Assembly: GCF_027172205.1 (NCBI RefSeq)
Contig: NC_070619.1
Coordinates: forward strand, 382,001-446,000
Direction of reading: 5' to 3'
From: Podarcis raffonei
Lineage: Eukaryota > Chordata > Lepidosauria > Squamata > Lacertidae
DNA: 64,000 nt
This document shows positions 22,401 through 33,215 of the stretch, piece by piece; within the stretch, counting starts at the first letter, position 1, and each line of letters begins with the position of its first letter. The notes beneath the pieces were generated by a model. It was not told the DNA's origin, searched no databases, and was given only the letters and a program-made list of their open reading frames with translations. The position numbers were made by a program, and so were the translations under genes.

Positions 22401-24185
22401 CCTATGCCACTGCTGCTGATGCCTCTACCTCCTGTACCTATACTGCTACCACAGCTGCTGATGCCTCCACCGCCTGTTCCTCTACACCTGCTGCTGATGC
22501 CTTGACCACCTGTGCCTATGCCACTGATGCCTCTACTGCCTAAGCTTATTCAGCAGCTGCTGGTGCCTCTACTGATAGTACTTATACTGCTGCTGCTACT
22601 GCCGCTGATGCCTCTATGGCCTGTGCCTGTACTGCTCCCACTGCCGCTGGTGTCTCTACCCCCTATGCCTATGTCTATGCCGCTGCCACTGGTTCCTCTA
22701 CCACTTGTGGCTATGCTGCGTGTTCCTTTTATGCCTGTGCCTATGCCAATGCCTATGCTGCTGCTGCCGCTGATGCCTCTACCACCTGTTCCTATGCCGC
22801 TGATGCCTCTACTGCCTAAGCCTATGCAGCAGCTGCTGGTGCCTCTACTAACAGTGCTTATACCGCTGCTACTACCGCTGAGGCCTCTACTGCCTGTGCA
22901 TATGCCGCTACTGCTGCCGCTGGTGCCTTTACTGCCTGTACCTATATTGCTGCCTCTGCTGCTGGTACCTCTACCGCCTGTAACTAAGCCTATGCCGCTG
23001 CCGCTGATGCCTCTACTTGCTGTGCCTATACTGTTGCCAGAGCCGCTGTTGCCTCGACTGCCTGTGCCTCTACCGCCTGTGCCGCTGCCACCTGTTCCTC
23101 TGGCATTGCCACTTGTACCTCTGCCACTGAAGCTAATGCTTCTACTGCCTGTGCCTCTACTGCCTGAGACTCCACTGCCTGTGCCGCTGCCGCTTGTATC
23201 TCTACCGCCTCTGCCTCTGCCACTGCTGTTGATGCCTCCACCGCCTGTGCCTCTACCAAATGCCTCCACCGCCTGCGCCTCTATCACTTGTGCCGCTGCC
23301 GCCTATGCCTCTACCGCCTGTGCCGCTGCCGCCACTGCCTCTTCTGCCTGAGCTGCTGCAACTGCTACCTGTGCCTCTGCCGTTTATGCTTCCACCGCCT
23401 ATGCCTCTACTGCCAGTGCCTCTGCCGCTTATGTCTCTGCTGCTGCCGCTTGTGCTTCCACCACCTGTTCCTCCACCACCTGTGCCTCTACCACTTGTGC
23501 CGCCGCCTCCACTGCCTGTGCCTCTACCACCCGTGCTACTGCCTGTGCCGCTTCCTCTGCCGCCTGTACCTCTACCGCCTATGCCTCTACTGCCTGTGCC
23601 CATACTACTGCCGCTGCTGTTGATGCCTCTATTGCCTGTGCCTATACTGTTACCACAGTACATGCCTCGACCGTATGTACCTCAACCGCCTGTGCCGCTG
23701 TCAGTACCGTTGATGCCTCCACTGCCTGTGCCTCCAGAGCCTGTGCCACTGCCGCTGCCGCTTGTGCTTCCACTGCCTGTGCCTCTACCACATGTGCCTC
23801 TAGCGCCTGTGCCTCTAGCGCCTCTGCCACTGCCACTGATGCCTCCACCACCTGTGCCTATGCACCCACTGATTTCTCGACCGCCTGTGCCTTTACCACC
23901 GATGCCGATTCCGCTTGTGGTTCCACCGCCTGTACCTCTACTGCTTGTACCGCTGCCACTTCCGCCTGTGCCTCTACAGCACCTTTGCTGCTGCCACTGC
24001 CGCTGATGCCTCTGCCACCTGTGCCTATGCCTCTACTGCTGGTGCCTTTTATGCCTGTGCCTATGCTGCTGCCGCTGCTGCTGGTGCCTCTACAGCTTGT
24101 GCCTCTGCCACTGATGCTGATGCCTCTATTGCCTCTGCCTCTACTGCCTTTGCCGCTGCCACTACCGCTTGTGCTTCCTGTTGAA
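19432..24185 (-). repeat. GC-rich minisatellite, array D (G-rich strand on minus)
   Basis: Continuation of the reversed minisatellite for 4.75 kb. A segment beginning at 20,921 is repeated in tandem at 21,068 (147-bp step) almost unchanged. A related longer block near 20.02-20.19 kb recurs near 21.16-21.28 kb. It ends against the 5' end of an LTR at about 24,186. Confidence 0.92.
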
Positions 24186-24470
24186 TGGTCTCTTTAAATT
24201 TGAAGATTCATTATTGTTCCACAAGATGTGTCTTTCTTTAAGAGCAAATAACCTGACCTAGTTTTACAGCTGTGAGGCAGGTACTGTTAAGTTGTGGTGA
24301 TTAAGCAGTTGGGTATAGTATATAAAGAGCAGCACGGGGACTTCCGGGTTGGTGCCATCGGCAAATGGCGGAGCTCCTCTGATCTCCAGAGGAACTAGCT
24401 CCGTGAGATCGGGTCCCGCGCTGCGGCGAAAGCGGGGACCCTCCAAAAATCACAGGCGGGTGAAGCCTGT

Positions 24471-27029
24471 TGTCAGCGCTGCCCGAGGTCCCAGCTCACA
24501 TAAGACCAACGCTGCTTCGTTGTTTAGTATAAAAGTCTTTATTGAAGTTCAGTTCACTTCCACAGCCGCAGCATGCAACACTACGTCTCAAACTTTATTT
24601 ATTTTTTTTATAATAATTTTTTATTACAGATTTTTATAACAACACAAACATATAACAAATACATAAACAAACAAAAAACACAATCAAAACAAAAAACATG
24701 TACCATTTCATATCTTAGTTTCTTACACCTTTCTTCCCCGACTTCCTCATGCCTCCCTTCTCTGTATTCCAAGTTCTTATCAATTACTCAGCAAATCTTC
24801 CCTTATTTTAATAAAAATTCAAGCTAATCTTCCTTATTCTCCTTGTCTTAACCATTACTAATAGTAACCATTTACTTTCCAATCCAACATCATTCTAACT
24901 CTCATTAATTTTGTAGTATTTCTTTAAATAGTCTCAAACTTTAGACCGCTGAAGCTCCGTCTGAATCTCCTCCCCCCGACACCAGTTTAAGACTCTAGCC
25001 TTGCTCCACCTCTTCCTCTGTTCCTTCCTCCTCTGGGTCCGCTTGCCCGTCGGGGTCTCGCCCTTCCTAGACTCTTCTGACGCTGAGTCCCCTGACTCTT
25101 CCCCCTCCCTCCTTCGGGCTTTAGGACCTGGCTCCCAATCCGGGTTTTCTGCTGTCCCGCGCGCCTGCACATTTGAACTTGGCGCGCGCGCCCAGCCTCC
25201 CACTTTCCTTCTGACCATTTCACTGCTGTCACTGCTCCCTCCTTTGGGGAGGCTAGCTGGACCTGACCTCCCCTCCGTTTCCCCACTTTCCGATGGGGGC
25301 GTGGTCAGCCCTGACTCATCTTCTCTCCCCGCTGGAGGAGAGGCTGGCCCTGACACATGTGACTCTTCCCCCCCACTGCGCTCTGGTGGGGGAGCTGGTC
25401 CTGATCCTCCACTGCTGCCTTGGGAGTCCCCGCTGGCCCCTTGCTTCTGGTGTGTCCCCCCTGGGACCCCCCTTGCCCTTACCATCGGCGCCCCCTTCTG
25501 GGAATCTTCTGATTCGCTGGAGAAGCTCATGGAATCTCTCGGGTCACTGTCATACTCCCCTACGCTCCCCTCGGATTCCTCTCCTTCGCTCTCTATTTGC
25601 TCTCTCCCCTGTGCTTCTGCTCCTGAGCCCCTGACATCCATCCTCCCCTCGAAGCCCCCCCTTCCCCCTCCCCCTCTTCGGGTGTGGGTTTCGGGTGCTC
25701 CCGTGCTGTGGGTGTGAGTGCGGGATGCCGTTCTCTCCCCCTGGTGTGCAACCGGCCAGCAGGATCAGGCCCGCCCGCAATGGGCTCGTCGACGTCGGTT
25801 TCCTCTGCTTCCATTTCTCTGCTGTCGTGCTCGAATCCAGGATCCTCCCCCAACACGTCCATGTCCTCCCCTCCTCCTGGACCCTCGGGTGAGGCTGTGT
25901 GTAAGGGCCCCCTCAGCAGTTCCCTGCTCCACCCCACCTCTGGTTGAGTGTCCCACCAATAGGAGCGGCCTGTGACAAACCCCGAGAGTGACCCCTCCGG
26001 GGAGCTCGTTTCTGGCGTCGGCTCCTCCGCTGATGAGAAACCCTGGAACGTGCTGGCTGACAGTGTGGGTGTGAAAAGCCAGTCGTCGAAATACTCCGCC
26101 GGCATGGGTCTGTGTGGGAAGATTGAATGGAATTCGTCTTTGAGGTAGTGCTCCTCCACGGCATAGCACGGTACCCACTCGTTGGCACTGGCCGGGGTAC
26201 CTTCCCTGGTGAGGAGATATTCAACTCCCTCTTCCCCCCATCTCGAGTCCAAAATCTCCGTGACCTCGTTGAGTGGCATCGCCCTCTGTGACCCCTCCCC
26301 TGTTGGCGATGTGCTACGTGGGGCTGGTGTGTCCCCTGGCGCCTGAAACCTGTGGGGTGCCTTGTAGGGTGTGAGCACTGACCTATGAAAGACTGGGTGC
26401 ATTCTGGAGCCCTCCGGGAGTGTCAACCGGAAGGCCACTGGATTGATTTGTGCCGCGACCTGGTAAGGTCCCAGCTGCTTGTGCCCGAGCTTCTTCTTAG
26501 CTAACGTTCTGGCCGGCACTGCCTGGGCTGCTAACCAGACCCAGTCCCCTACCTGTATGTCTTCCCCAACCCTCCTGTGCCTGTCTGCCTGCATCTTGTA
26601 GGCGTGTTTCGCGAGTTCCAAGTGCCTTCGGAGTTGCTCGTGGACCTCCTGTAACTCTGCTGCTAAGTGCTCTGCCCCCCGTGGCTCCCCCTCCCCCTTC
26701 GTGTCTAACCCCGGGAAGGTTCTGGGGTGGCGCCCATTGTTGGCGAAGAACGGTGTCACCCCTGTAGACCCGTGCTTCGTGTTGTTGTAGGCAAACTCGG
26801 CCAGCGGTAGGTAGTCCACCCAGGTCGAGGGCTGTTGATTCGCGTAGCATCGTAGGTACTGCTGCATGATGGCGTTGACCCTCTCCGCTTGTCCGTTGGT
26901 CTGCGGGTGTCGTGTCGTGTCATGGAATCTCTCGGGTCACTGTCATACTCCCCTACGCTCCCCTCGGATTCCTCTCCTTCGCTCTCTATTTGCTCTCTCC
27001 CCTGTGCTTCTGCTCCTGAGCCCCTGACA
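24471..27029 (-). mobile_element. Ty3/gypsy chromovirus fossil, mostly deleted, inside the HAL1-type element
   Basis: On minus, a short 5' LTR piece (26,921-27,029) is followed by the end of pol and a nearly full 3' LTR (24,471-25,636, including a later insertion). The pol part has the integrase C-terminal region ([27 protein letters not shown]), then a chromodomain ending in a NEWVPC-type motif, placing it among chromoviruses. Target duplications of CCTGT flank it (24,466-24,470 and 27,030-27,034). Most of the internal region is gone, so it is plainly dead. Its LTR family is also present as a solo LTR at 6,840-7,660. Confidence 0.9.
24598..24930 (-). mobile_element. L1-type 3' UTR piece inserted in the gypsy LTR
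   Basis: A 333-bp A/T-rich insert begins on plus with a T-rich run, meaning a poly(A) tail on minus. It is flanked by direct repeats GTCTCAAACTTTA at 24,585-24,597 and 24,931-24,943. The uninterrupted LTR at 6,840-7,660 shows the empty site at about 6,955. The content is a heavily 5'-truncated LINE 3' UTR without coding sequence. Confidence 0.75.
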
Positions 27030-27735
27030 CCTGTGAACTTGGGGTTCGGCGGGCACCATTTGCGCCCCCCCTACTCGCGGGGAGACCTCGATTTTTCGGG
27101 TCTCCGGAGCGAGAGAGGGCGAGCGGCGCGGTGCTGCGAACAGACTGCTTCTTTCACGGAGTGAAGCCGCACAGCCGTTGCCGGAGAGCGCTGACTTTTT
27201 CCTATGGACAATTCGATCCTAAAAGCAACTACCCGTGAGTAAGAACAAATCAGAAGATTTTAAAAGAAAAAAGGGTCAAAAAGGACTTTAATTCTAATTA
27301 GAGGATATTAAAAAGGAAATAATTAATTTGGCAGCTACGCGGGGAGGCTCAAATAGGAAGTCCGCCTTCCTGCTTTTGTATATAGACCGAAACAAAGACC
27401 CTACAATCTAAAATCCTGAAAGGTTTTGTTAAAAGTTTTAATGTTCATCGTTTAAAATGCAACCCCCCCCCCTTTTTGAAGAAGTAGGGGGAAAACTTTG
27501 AATTCAACAAGCTATATGAAATTAAAAGACCTCGGCTCTGAGCCTGGGAACGGGCTGCCTTTGACATTTGGAGAATTATATTAAAAGACTTTTTGACAGA
27601 ATGGACTTGACAGTTAGTAAAAATACAAAGTTTCTTCTGTCCCCTTCTGTTTTTCAAGATGGAGAAAAGTAACTTAATTTGATACAAATGGAAACTGTGT
27701 CCCTCTAGTGGGAGATCTAGGATACTATTGCAGGA

Positions 27736-28443
27736 GTGTGTGCCAGCTGGAAAGATAATGTTCCTGAGAAACTAGAGACTGACCTTGAAATACCGAAAAT
27801 GTTGCTTACTGAAGAAATTGTGAACTTATTGTTTAAGATAAATAATACGCTGGAGGAACTACATAAGAAGTTCAATGACAGGAATTTAAAAACTGACAAA
27901 TGTGAACAGGAAATTACTGAGCATAGACAAGAAATGAGCACTAATGTTAACTTGTCACAGGAACCTGCTTTGGCAGCAGCTGTTGCTACAGAACCCAAAA
28001 CAACACAAGTGGGAATCTTAGTCCCACAGAAACAAACTGAGCTCAAACCCACAATTGAGACTGAGTTCAAACCCACAACCCAAACTGAGGACTACAAATT
28101 GAGGATGCTTAAGACTGAATTTGAGGAAAGTCGGATTTTGAAAACTGGATTTTGGCCTGGAGTGAAGATGGAAAGTTGGCAAGATTTTATTACACAGGGA
28201 CTTACAGGCTGTTGGTATTTGGAGGGAGTGGAAGGTCTGGGGGCTCTTGAACTTGGAGACAATTTGAAATATGACTTTAGTTTTAGCCATGGAAATTTGG
28301 CTGGAGTGCTCAGAAGACACGACTGTAACATCAGGATGGAATTTTCCTGGGATCTGTTATTTGACATTAAGGACTATGAAGAAAACCTGCAGAAGGGGCC
28401 TGGAGGGGACTTAAGAGCTTCGGACATTAGATTTTCAGATTGA
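27736..28443 (+). CDS. L1 ORF1-like protein of the HAL1-type element
   Basis: An open frame of 235 codons in the middle of the L1-like insertion. Residues about 15-75 are rich in Leu, Glu and Lys in heptad-like spacing (KINNTLEELHKKFNDRNLK), suggesting the coiled coil by which L1 ORF1p trimerises. A Thr/Gln/Pro-rich linker with repeated ELKPT/EFKPT-like phrases follows, then a C-terminal region ending in ASDIRFSD. I do not recognise a canonical L1 RNA-recognition motif, so assignment rests on position, coiled-coil look and the absence of ORF2. The first ATG may lie upstream of the ancestral start. It belongs to a transposon and is not a host gene. Confidence 0.55.
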   Translation: MCASWKDNVPEKLETDLEIPKMLLTEEIVNLLFKINNTLEELHKKFNDRNLKTDKCEQEITEHRQEMSTNVNLSQEPALAAAVATEPKTTQVGILVPQKQTELKPTIETEFKPTTQTEDYKLRMLKTEFEESRILKTGFWPGVKMESWQDFITQGLTGCWYLEGVEGLGALELGDNLKYDFSFSHGNLAGVLRRHDCNIRMEFSWDLLFDIKDYEENLQKGPGGDLRASDIRFSD

Positions 28444-29157
28444 AGGAATATAGGGAACTGACGGATAGGACTGGCAGTGTCTGATACCAGGGGGGGAGCT
28501 GAGGGAAGAAGATTGGAAATTTAAAGTTCTTATTAAAGTATATATTAAGTTTAAGGTATATATGAAACTAACAAAAAAATTATTTTGAGGGATAGAGAAA
28601 CGGAGGACTGACACTTCATGGATTTAGCAGAAATGTTATAAAGTTAAGTACTTATAAGTTTTAATTTCAAGGTTAAAATAAGGTTAAGAAAATTATGTTA
28701 TGTATAATTGAGATTTAAGAGAAAGAAAGAGGGAAAGAATTCGTTGAAATTAGCTAAATAGAAGTGGAATACAAGGAGGGAGGTGAGAGGAAGTCAAGGA
28801 AATAAGTGAAAGAAAGAAAGATTGTGTTTTGAAATGTTTTTTCTCTTTTTTCATTCTTTTTGTATTGTGTTGATGGTTTGTTTGTTTTTTGTTGTGTTTT
28901 TTTGTTTTTGTTGTTAAAATGCAATAAATATTATTTAAAAAAAAAAGTATATAAAGAGCAGCACGTAGCTCTCTCAGTACCCTGGTGGTTGGGTTGGTGG
29001 TTGGGCCATGCTTATTGATATATTATAATTAATGTAAAAGGAGTTTCTGTTTTTGTTATTGAAACCTAGCAAAAGTTATTCTTGCGTTCCTTGTAATGTG
29101 TAGTCTCCCCAGCACGCCTTCTGCAGCGCAACTAATCTGCAAATAGCCAGAACTTAC

Positions 29158-30382
29158 ACCCCCTGTGCCTCTACCTCCTGTGCTGCTGCTACTGCCACTG
29201 ATTCCTCTACCGCCTGTTCCTCTACTGCTGCTGCTGCTACTGGTGCCTCTACCACCTGTTCCTATGCCGCTACCGCTGGTGCCTTTTATGCCTGTGCCTC
29301 TACCGCCTGTGCCGCTGCTGCCTATGCCTCTACCACCTCTGCCTCTGCCACTGATGCCTCCACCACCTGTGCCTCTACTGCCTGTTCCACTGCTGCCGCC
29401 GGTGCCACTAGCACTGCTGCCTCTGTCTCTACTTCCTGTGCCTCTGCCCCTACCGACTGTGCCTCTGCTGTCTGTGCTACTTCCTCTACCATCTGTGCTG
29501 CTGTCACCTGTGCCTGTGCCACTGCGACTGATGCCTCCACCACCTATACTTCTAACGTCTGTACCTCTGCCACCTGTGCCTCTACCACCTGCACCTCTGC
29601 CACTTCCACCTCTGTGTGTGCCATCGCCGCTGATGCCTCTGCAGTCTGTGCCTCTGCCACTGCTGCTGATGACTTCATCGCCTGTCCATCTACCACCTGT
29701 GCCACTGCCACTGCCTTCTGTGCCTTTACAGCCTGTGTCGCTTCTACTTCTGCCTGTAACTCCACCACCTGTGCCTCTACCACCTATGCCGCTGCCACCT
29801 GTGCCTCTTTCACCTGTGCCTCCACCGCCTGTGCCTCTACCTACCGCCTATGCCTATTCTGCTGCTGGTGGTGCCTCTACCGCCTGTAGCTATACTGCTG
29901 CCATGGCCACTGTTGCCTCGACCGCCTATTTCTATGCCACTGGCACTGCCACTGCCACTGGTGCCTCTACTGCCTTTGCCTATGTTCCTGCCGCTGGTGC
30001 CCCTAGCGCCTATGCCTCTGGTGCCTTTACCGCCTGTACCTATACTGCTGCCTCTTTTGCTCGTACCTCTACTGCCTGTGCCTAAGCCTATGCAGCAGCT
30101 GCTGGTGACTCCACCACCTGTGCCTATGCCGCTGCCATTGCCACTGGTGCCTCTACTGTCTGTGCCTCTGCCACTGCCACCTGTACCTCTACCATTGCCA
30201 CTGATGCCTTTACCACCTGTGCCTCCACCATCTCTGCCGCTTTTGCCTCTATCAACTGTCCTGCTGCCTCCACCGCATGTGCCGCTGCCGCCTATGCCTC
30301 TACCATGTATGCCTCTGCCACAGCTGCTGATGCCTCCATCGCCTGTGCCTCTACTGCCTGTGCCACTACCGCCTGTGCCGCC
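29158..30382 (-). repeat. GC-rich minisatellite, array E (G-rich strand on minus)
   Basis: The reversed minisatellite resumes immediately after the 3' end of the split LTR and runs 1.2 kb to the next solo LTR. Units carry more TAT and TTT variants than array B, so it looks more diverged. Confidence 0.9.
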
Positions 30383-30952
30383 TGTGTCACTGTAGTAGAT
30401 GAAGCTGGGTGCAGGGCAGGGAGTCGGGTGAAGTCAGGGACAAGCATGCAAGCAGGGAGCCAGGGCGGGTCAGGAGGTCAGGCAAGTAAGCAGGACAGGG
30501 TTCAGGCAGGAAGTAGCAACCAACAATGTTGCTCCCGCAACTTGGGACTGGCCGGCTTTTATCTGCCCCAAGGCTTAGGGCAGCCCCAATCCTCTGGTGA
30601 CTCGCCTCTCCTGGCCCGGAGGTGAGCACTCCTCCTGCGGGAAGTTAGTTCCCTCCACCTCTCTGCCCTGAGCCTCTGCAGCTCAGGAGAGGCTGGAGGG
30701 TTACCGGACCCAGAGGCAACCTCAGCTTCCTCTGACGGGGCTGAGAGTGGAGCACTTGCAGGCAATGGGTCCTCCATCACCTCAGGAGCCAGAGCAGACT
30801 CAGCTGGTGCCTGCACCTGAGGATCCAGCACAGGTGAGGACCCTTCAGACTCATGCCCCAGCCCTGGCTCAGCTGGTTCTGGAGGCAGGGACTCCTGTGC
30901 AGGCTGGGATCCCTCAAGTTCAGCATCCAAGTCTGAATCCCAGGCCATCACA
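30383..30952 (-). mobile_element. Solo LTR (gypsy-like) within the minisatellite
   Basis: On minus the segment begins TGTGATGG and ends GTGACACA, with a GATAAAAG TATA-like box about 170 bp from its 3' end. The flanking 5-mers (CCGCC left, CCACC right) are a near target duplication. The 130-codon minus frame at 30,559-30,951 (acidic, Pro/Ser-rich, starting at the LTR edge) belongs to the LTR and is not a host gene. It shares no obvious sequence with the other LTR families here. Confidence 0.75.
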
Positions 30953-31935
30953 CCACCCTTGCCTCTACTGTCTGTGCTGCTGCTGCCTGTGCCGCTACCA
31001 CTGCTGCCTCTGCCTCAACCGACTGTGCCTCTGCCCCTAGCAACTGTGCCTCTACAGCCTGTGCCGCTGTGCTTCTATTGCCTGTGCCTCTGCCACTGCC
31101 GCTGATGCCTCCACGGCGTGTGCCTCTACTCCCTGTGCTGCTGCCACTGATGCCTCTATCACCTGTGCCACTGCCACTGCCGCTGATGCCTCCACCCCCT
31201 GTGCCTCTACGGCCTGTGTAGCTGCAGCTGCCACCTTTGCATTTACCGCCTCTGCATCTGCCTCTCCTGCCTGTGCCTCTACTGCCTGTGCCGCTATCGC
31301 TGCCACCTGTGCCTCTACCACCAATGCCGATGCCGCTCGTGGTTCTACCGCCTGTACCTCTACTGCCTGTATCGCTTCTGCTTCCGCCTGTGCCTCTACC
31401 GCCTGTGGTGCTGCTGCTGCCTCTACTGCCTGTGCCTTTAATGCTGCTGCTGCCGCTGATACCTCTACTGCCTATGCCGCTGCCACCTCTACCGCCTGTA
31501 CCTCTGCCACTGCCACTGGTGACTCCACCGCCTGTGCCTATTCTGCAGCCGCTGCTGCCTCTACTGCCTGTGCCTCTACCACCTATGCCACTGCCGCTTG
31601 TGCCTATACTGCCTGTGCCTCTGGCACTGCCGCCTGTACCTTTACCATTGCTGCGAATGCCTTTACTGCCTGTGCCTTTACCGCCTGTGCCTCTGCTGAC
31701 TGTGCCTGTACTGTCTGTGCCGCTGCCCCGGCCTCTTCTGCCTCCACCGCCTATGCCACTGCCGCCTGTGCCTCTACCACGTATGCCTCTGCCACAGCTA
31801 CTGCCTCTACCGCCTGTGCCTGTACCGCTGCCGCCTGTGCCTCTACCACCTGTGCCACTGCCTCTGCCACTGATGCCTCCATCGCCTGTGCCTCTACTGC
31901 CTGTGCCACTGCCGCCTGTGCCGCCTGTCTCTCCC
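30953..31935 (-). repeat. GC-rich minisatellite, array F (G-rich strand on minus)
   Basis: Continuation of the reversed minisatellite after the solo LTR, about 1 kb of 45-51-bp units. It ends at a short non-repeat interruption. Confidence 0.9.
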
Positions 31936-32036
31936 CTCACAGTTCTTCCTCCAGGAACTTATGAGGACTCCTAGGGCCGGAGGGTGAGGCAAGGCAGGTG
32001 GAAGGAGGCCTTGCCTGATGGAGTCTCTCCCCTTCA
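31936..32036. other. Non-repeat interruption in the minisatellite
   Basis: About 100 bp unlike the surrounding units, containing AGTTCTTCCTCCAGGAACTT (an inverted repeat) and AAGGCAGGTGGAAGGAGGCC. The next block reads straight back into minisatellite. I cannot assign it; a small insertion or deletion remnant of a mobile element is possible. Confidence 0.5.
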
Positions 32037-32700
32037 CTGATGCCTCCACTGCCTGTGCCTCTACTGCCTGTGCCGCTGCCACTGTGCCTCTGCCACCCCT
32101 GCCGCTACCAATGCCTCCTCTGCCTCCTGTGCCTCTACCCCGTCCCTCTACCACCTTTGCCGCTACCGCCTGTGCCTCTATCAACTGTGCCTCTGCTGCC
32201 TGTGCTGCTGCTGCCTGTGCCTCTAATGCCTGTGCCGCTACCGCCTGTACCTGTGCCACTGATGCCTCCACCGCCTGTACCTCTAATGCCTGTACCTCTG
32301 TGTGTGCTACTGCCACTGATTACTTCATCGCCTGTCCCTCTACCACCTGTGCCGCTGACACTGCCTCCTGTGCCTCTACCGCCTATGCTGCTGCGACCTG
32401 TGCCTCTACAGTCTGTGCCTCCACCGCATGTGCCGCTGCCACCTGTGCCTCTACCTAGCCTGTGCCACTTTCACTGCCGCTGATGCCTCTACTGCCAATT
32501 CTTATGCCGCCGCCGCCAATACCTCTACTGCCTTTGCCTATGCCGCTGGTGCCTTTACCGCCTGTACCTATACTGTCTTTGCCGCCTGTGCCTTTGCCAC
32601 CTGTGCCTATGCCGCTGCCTCTACCTCCTGTGCTTATATTGCTGCCGCTGCCACCTCTACTGCCTTTTCCTATACTGCTGCCGCTACCACTGAAGATATC
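32037..32700 (-). repeat. GC-rich minisatellite, array G (last array)
   Basis: The final 0.66 kb of reversed minisatellite. Units become more T-rich and diverged toward the end, and the array stops at about 32,700, where ordinary A/T-rich sequence begins. Confidence 0.88.
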
Positions 32701-32877
32701 TAATACAGGAGTCTGTTGCTAGCATGTAATGTGGTTTATCCAGGTACTAAAAGACCTAGATTTGCCCATCCAAATGTATGAAGATAGTCAATCGTGCACT
32801 GCATTAGTGAGCTTGGAAATAATGAAATCCGCATCAAAACAAACATGTGTGTACAGAATGGGGTAATCAATCACAAG
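32701..32877. other. Unassigned spacer after the minisatellite
   Basis: A/T-rich sequence with no reading frame of note and no repeat that I recognise. Confidence 0.5.
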
Positions 32878-33109
32878 ATAATACCTCGGGTTACAGACGC
32901 TTCAGGTTACAGACGCTTCAGATTACAGACTCCGCTAACCCAGAAATAGTACCTCGGGTTAAGAACTTTGCTTCAGGATGAGAACAGAAATTGCGCGGTG
33001 GCAGCAGGAGGCCCCATTAGCTAAAGTGGTACCTCAGGTTAAGAACAGTTTCAGGTTAAGAACGGACCTCCAGAACAAATTAAGTTCTTAACCTGAGGTA
33101 CCATTGTAT
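32878..33109. mobile_element. TA-flanked MITE with ACCTCGGGTTA-type ends
   Basis: Starts ATACCTCGGGTTAC and ends CTTAACCTGAGGTACCATTG, next to TA dinucleotides. Internal blocks repeat GGTTACAGACGCTTCAG and TTAAGAAC motifs. A shorter relative in the opposite orientation lies at 49,432-49,592 and shares GGGGCCTCCTG-type and TTCTGTTCTCATCCTGAAGC-type blocks. Terminal inverted repeats with TA flanks point to a Tc1/mariner-like non-autonomous family. No coding capacity. Confidence 0.8.
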
Positions 33110-33215
33110 TGATTTGTTTACCAAGCCGTTGCAAGGAACATGCCATAATGAACTGATGACAAAACTGGGTTTATGCATATAAGAAACAGAAGGGGTGTCA
33201 TGGCTTAAAATTAGT

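Larger units (their letters stand above)
24337..28945 (+). mobile_element. ORF1-only L1-like (HAL1-type) element, itself interrupted by a gypsy element
   Basis: Bounded by an exact 20-bp target duplication, AGTATATAAAGAGCAGCACG, at 24,317-24,336 and 28,946-28,965, with a poly(A) tail at 28,937-28,945. The 5' part (24,337-24,470) resumes at 27,035 after the gypsy insertion, reading through the duplicated CCTGT. Without the gypsy piece the element is about 2.05 kb. It has a GC-rich 5' UTR, one frame of 235 codons (27,736-28,443) and an A/T-rich 3' UTR. No endonuclease or reverse transcriptase is present, so it would have needed L1 machinery in trans. Its complete 5' end and long target duplication indicate L1-type integration. 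Confidence 0.8.
24186..29157 (+). mobile_element. LTR split by a nested insertion (two parts)
   Basis: The 5' part (24,186-24,336) and 3' part (28,966-29,157) align to successive parts of the uninterrupted solo LTR at 63,136-63,490. Shared features include a TATATAAAGAGCAGCAC core promoter, the GGTTGGGTTGGTGGTTGGG block and a CTGCAAATAGCCA 3' end. The middle is a later L1-like insertion with a 20-bp target duplication. Reversed minisatellite lies on both sides. Only one LTR and no internal coding part is seen, so it is a fossil solo LTR. Confidence 0.85.

Noticed and set aside
22512-23351. 279-codon Pro/Leu-rich frame
   Set aside because: The complementary-strand reading of the same minisatellite type, low complexity, no signal peptide or domain beyond hydrophobic runs.
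30559-30951. 130-codon acidic frame as a host gene
   Set aside because: It starts at the edge of a solo LTR and stays inside it.
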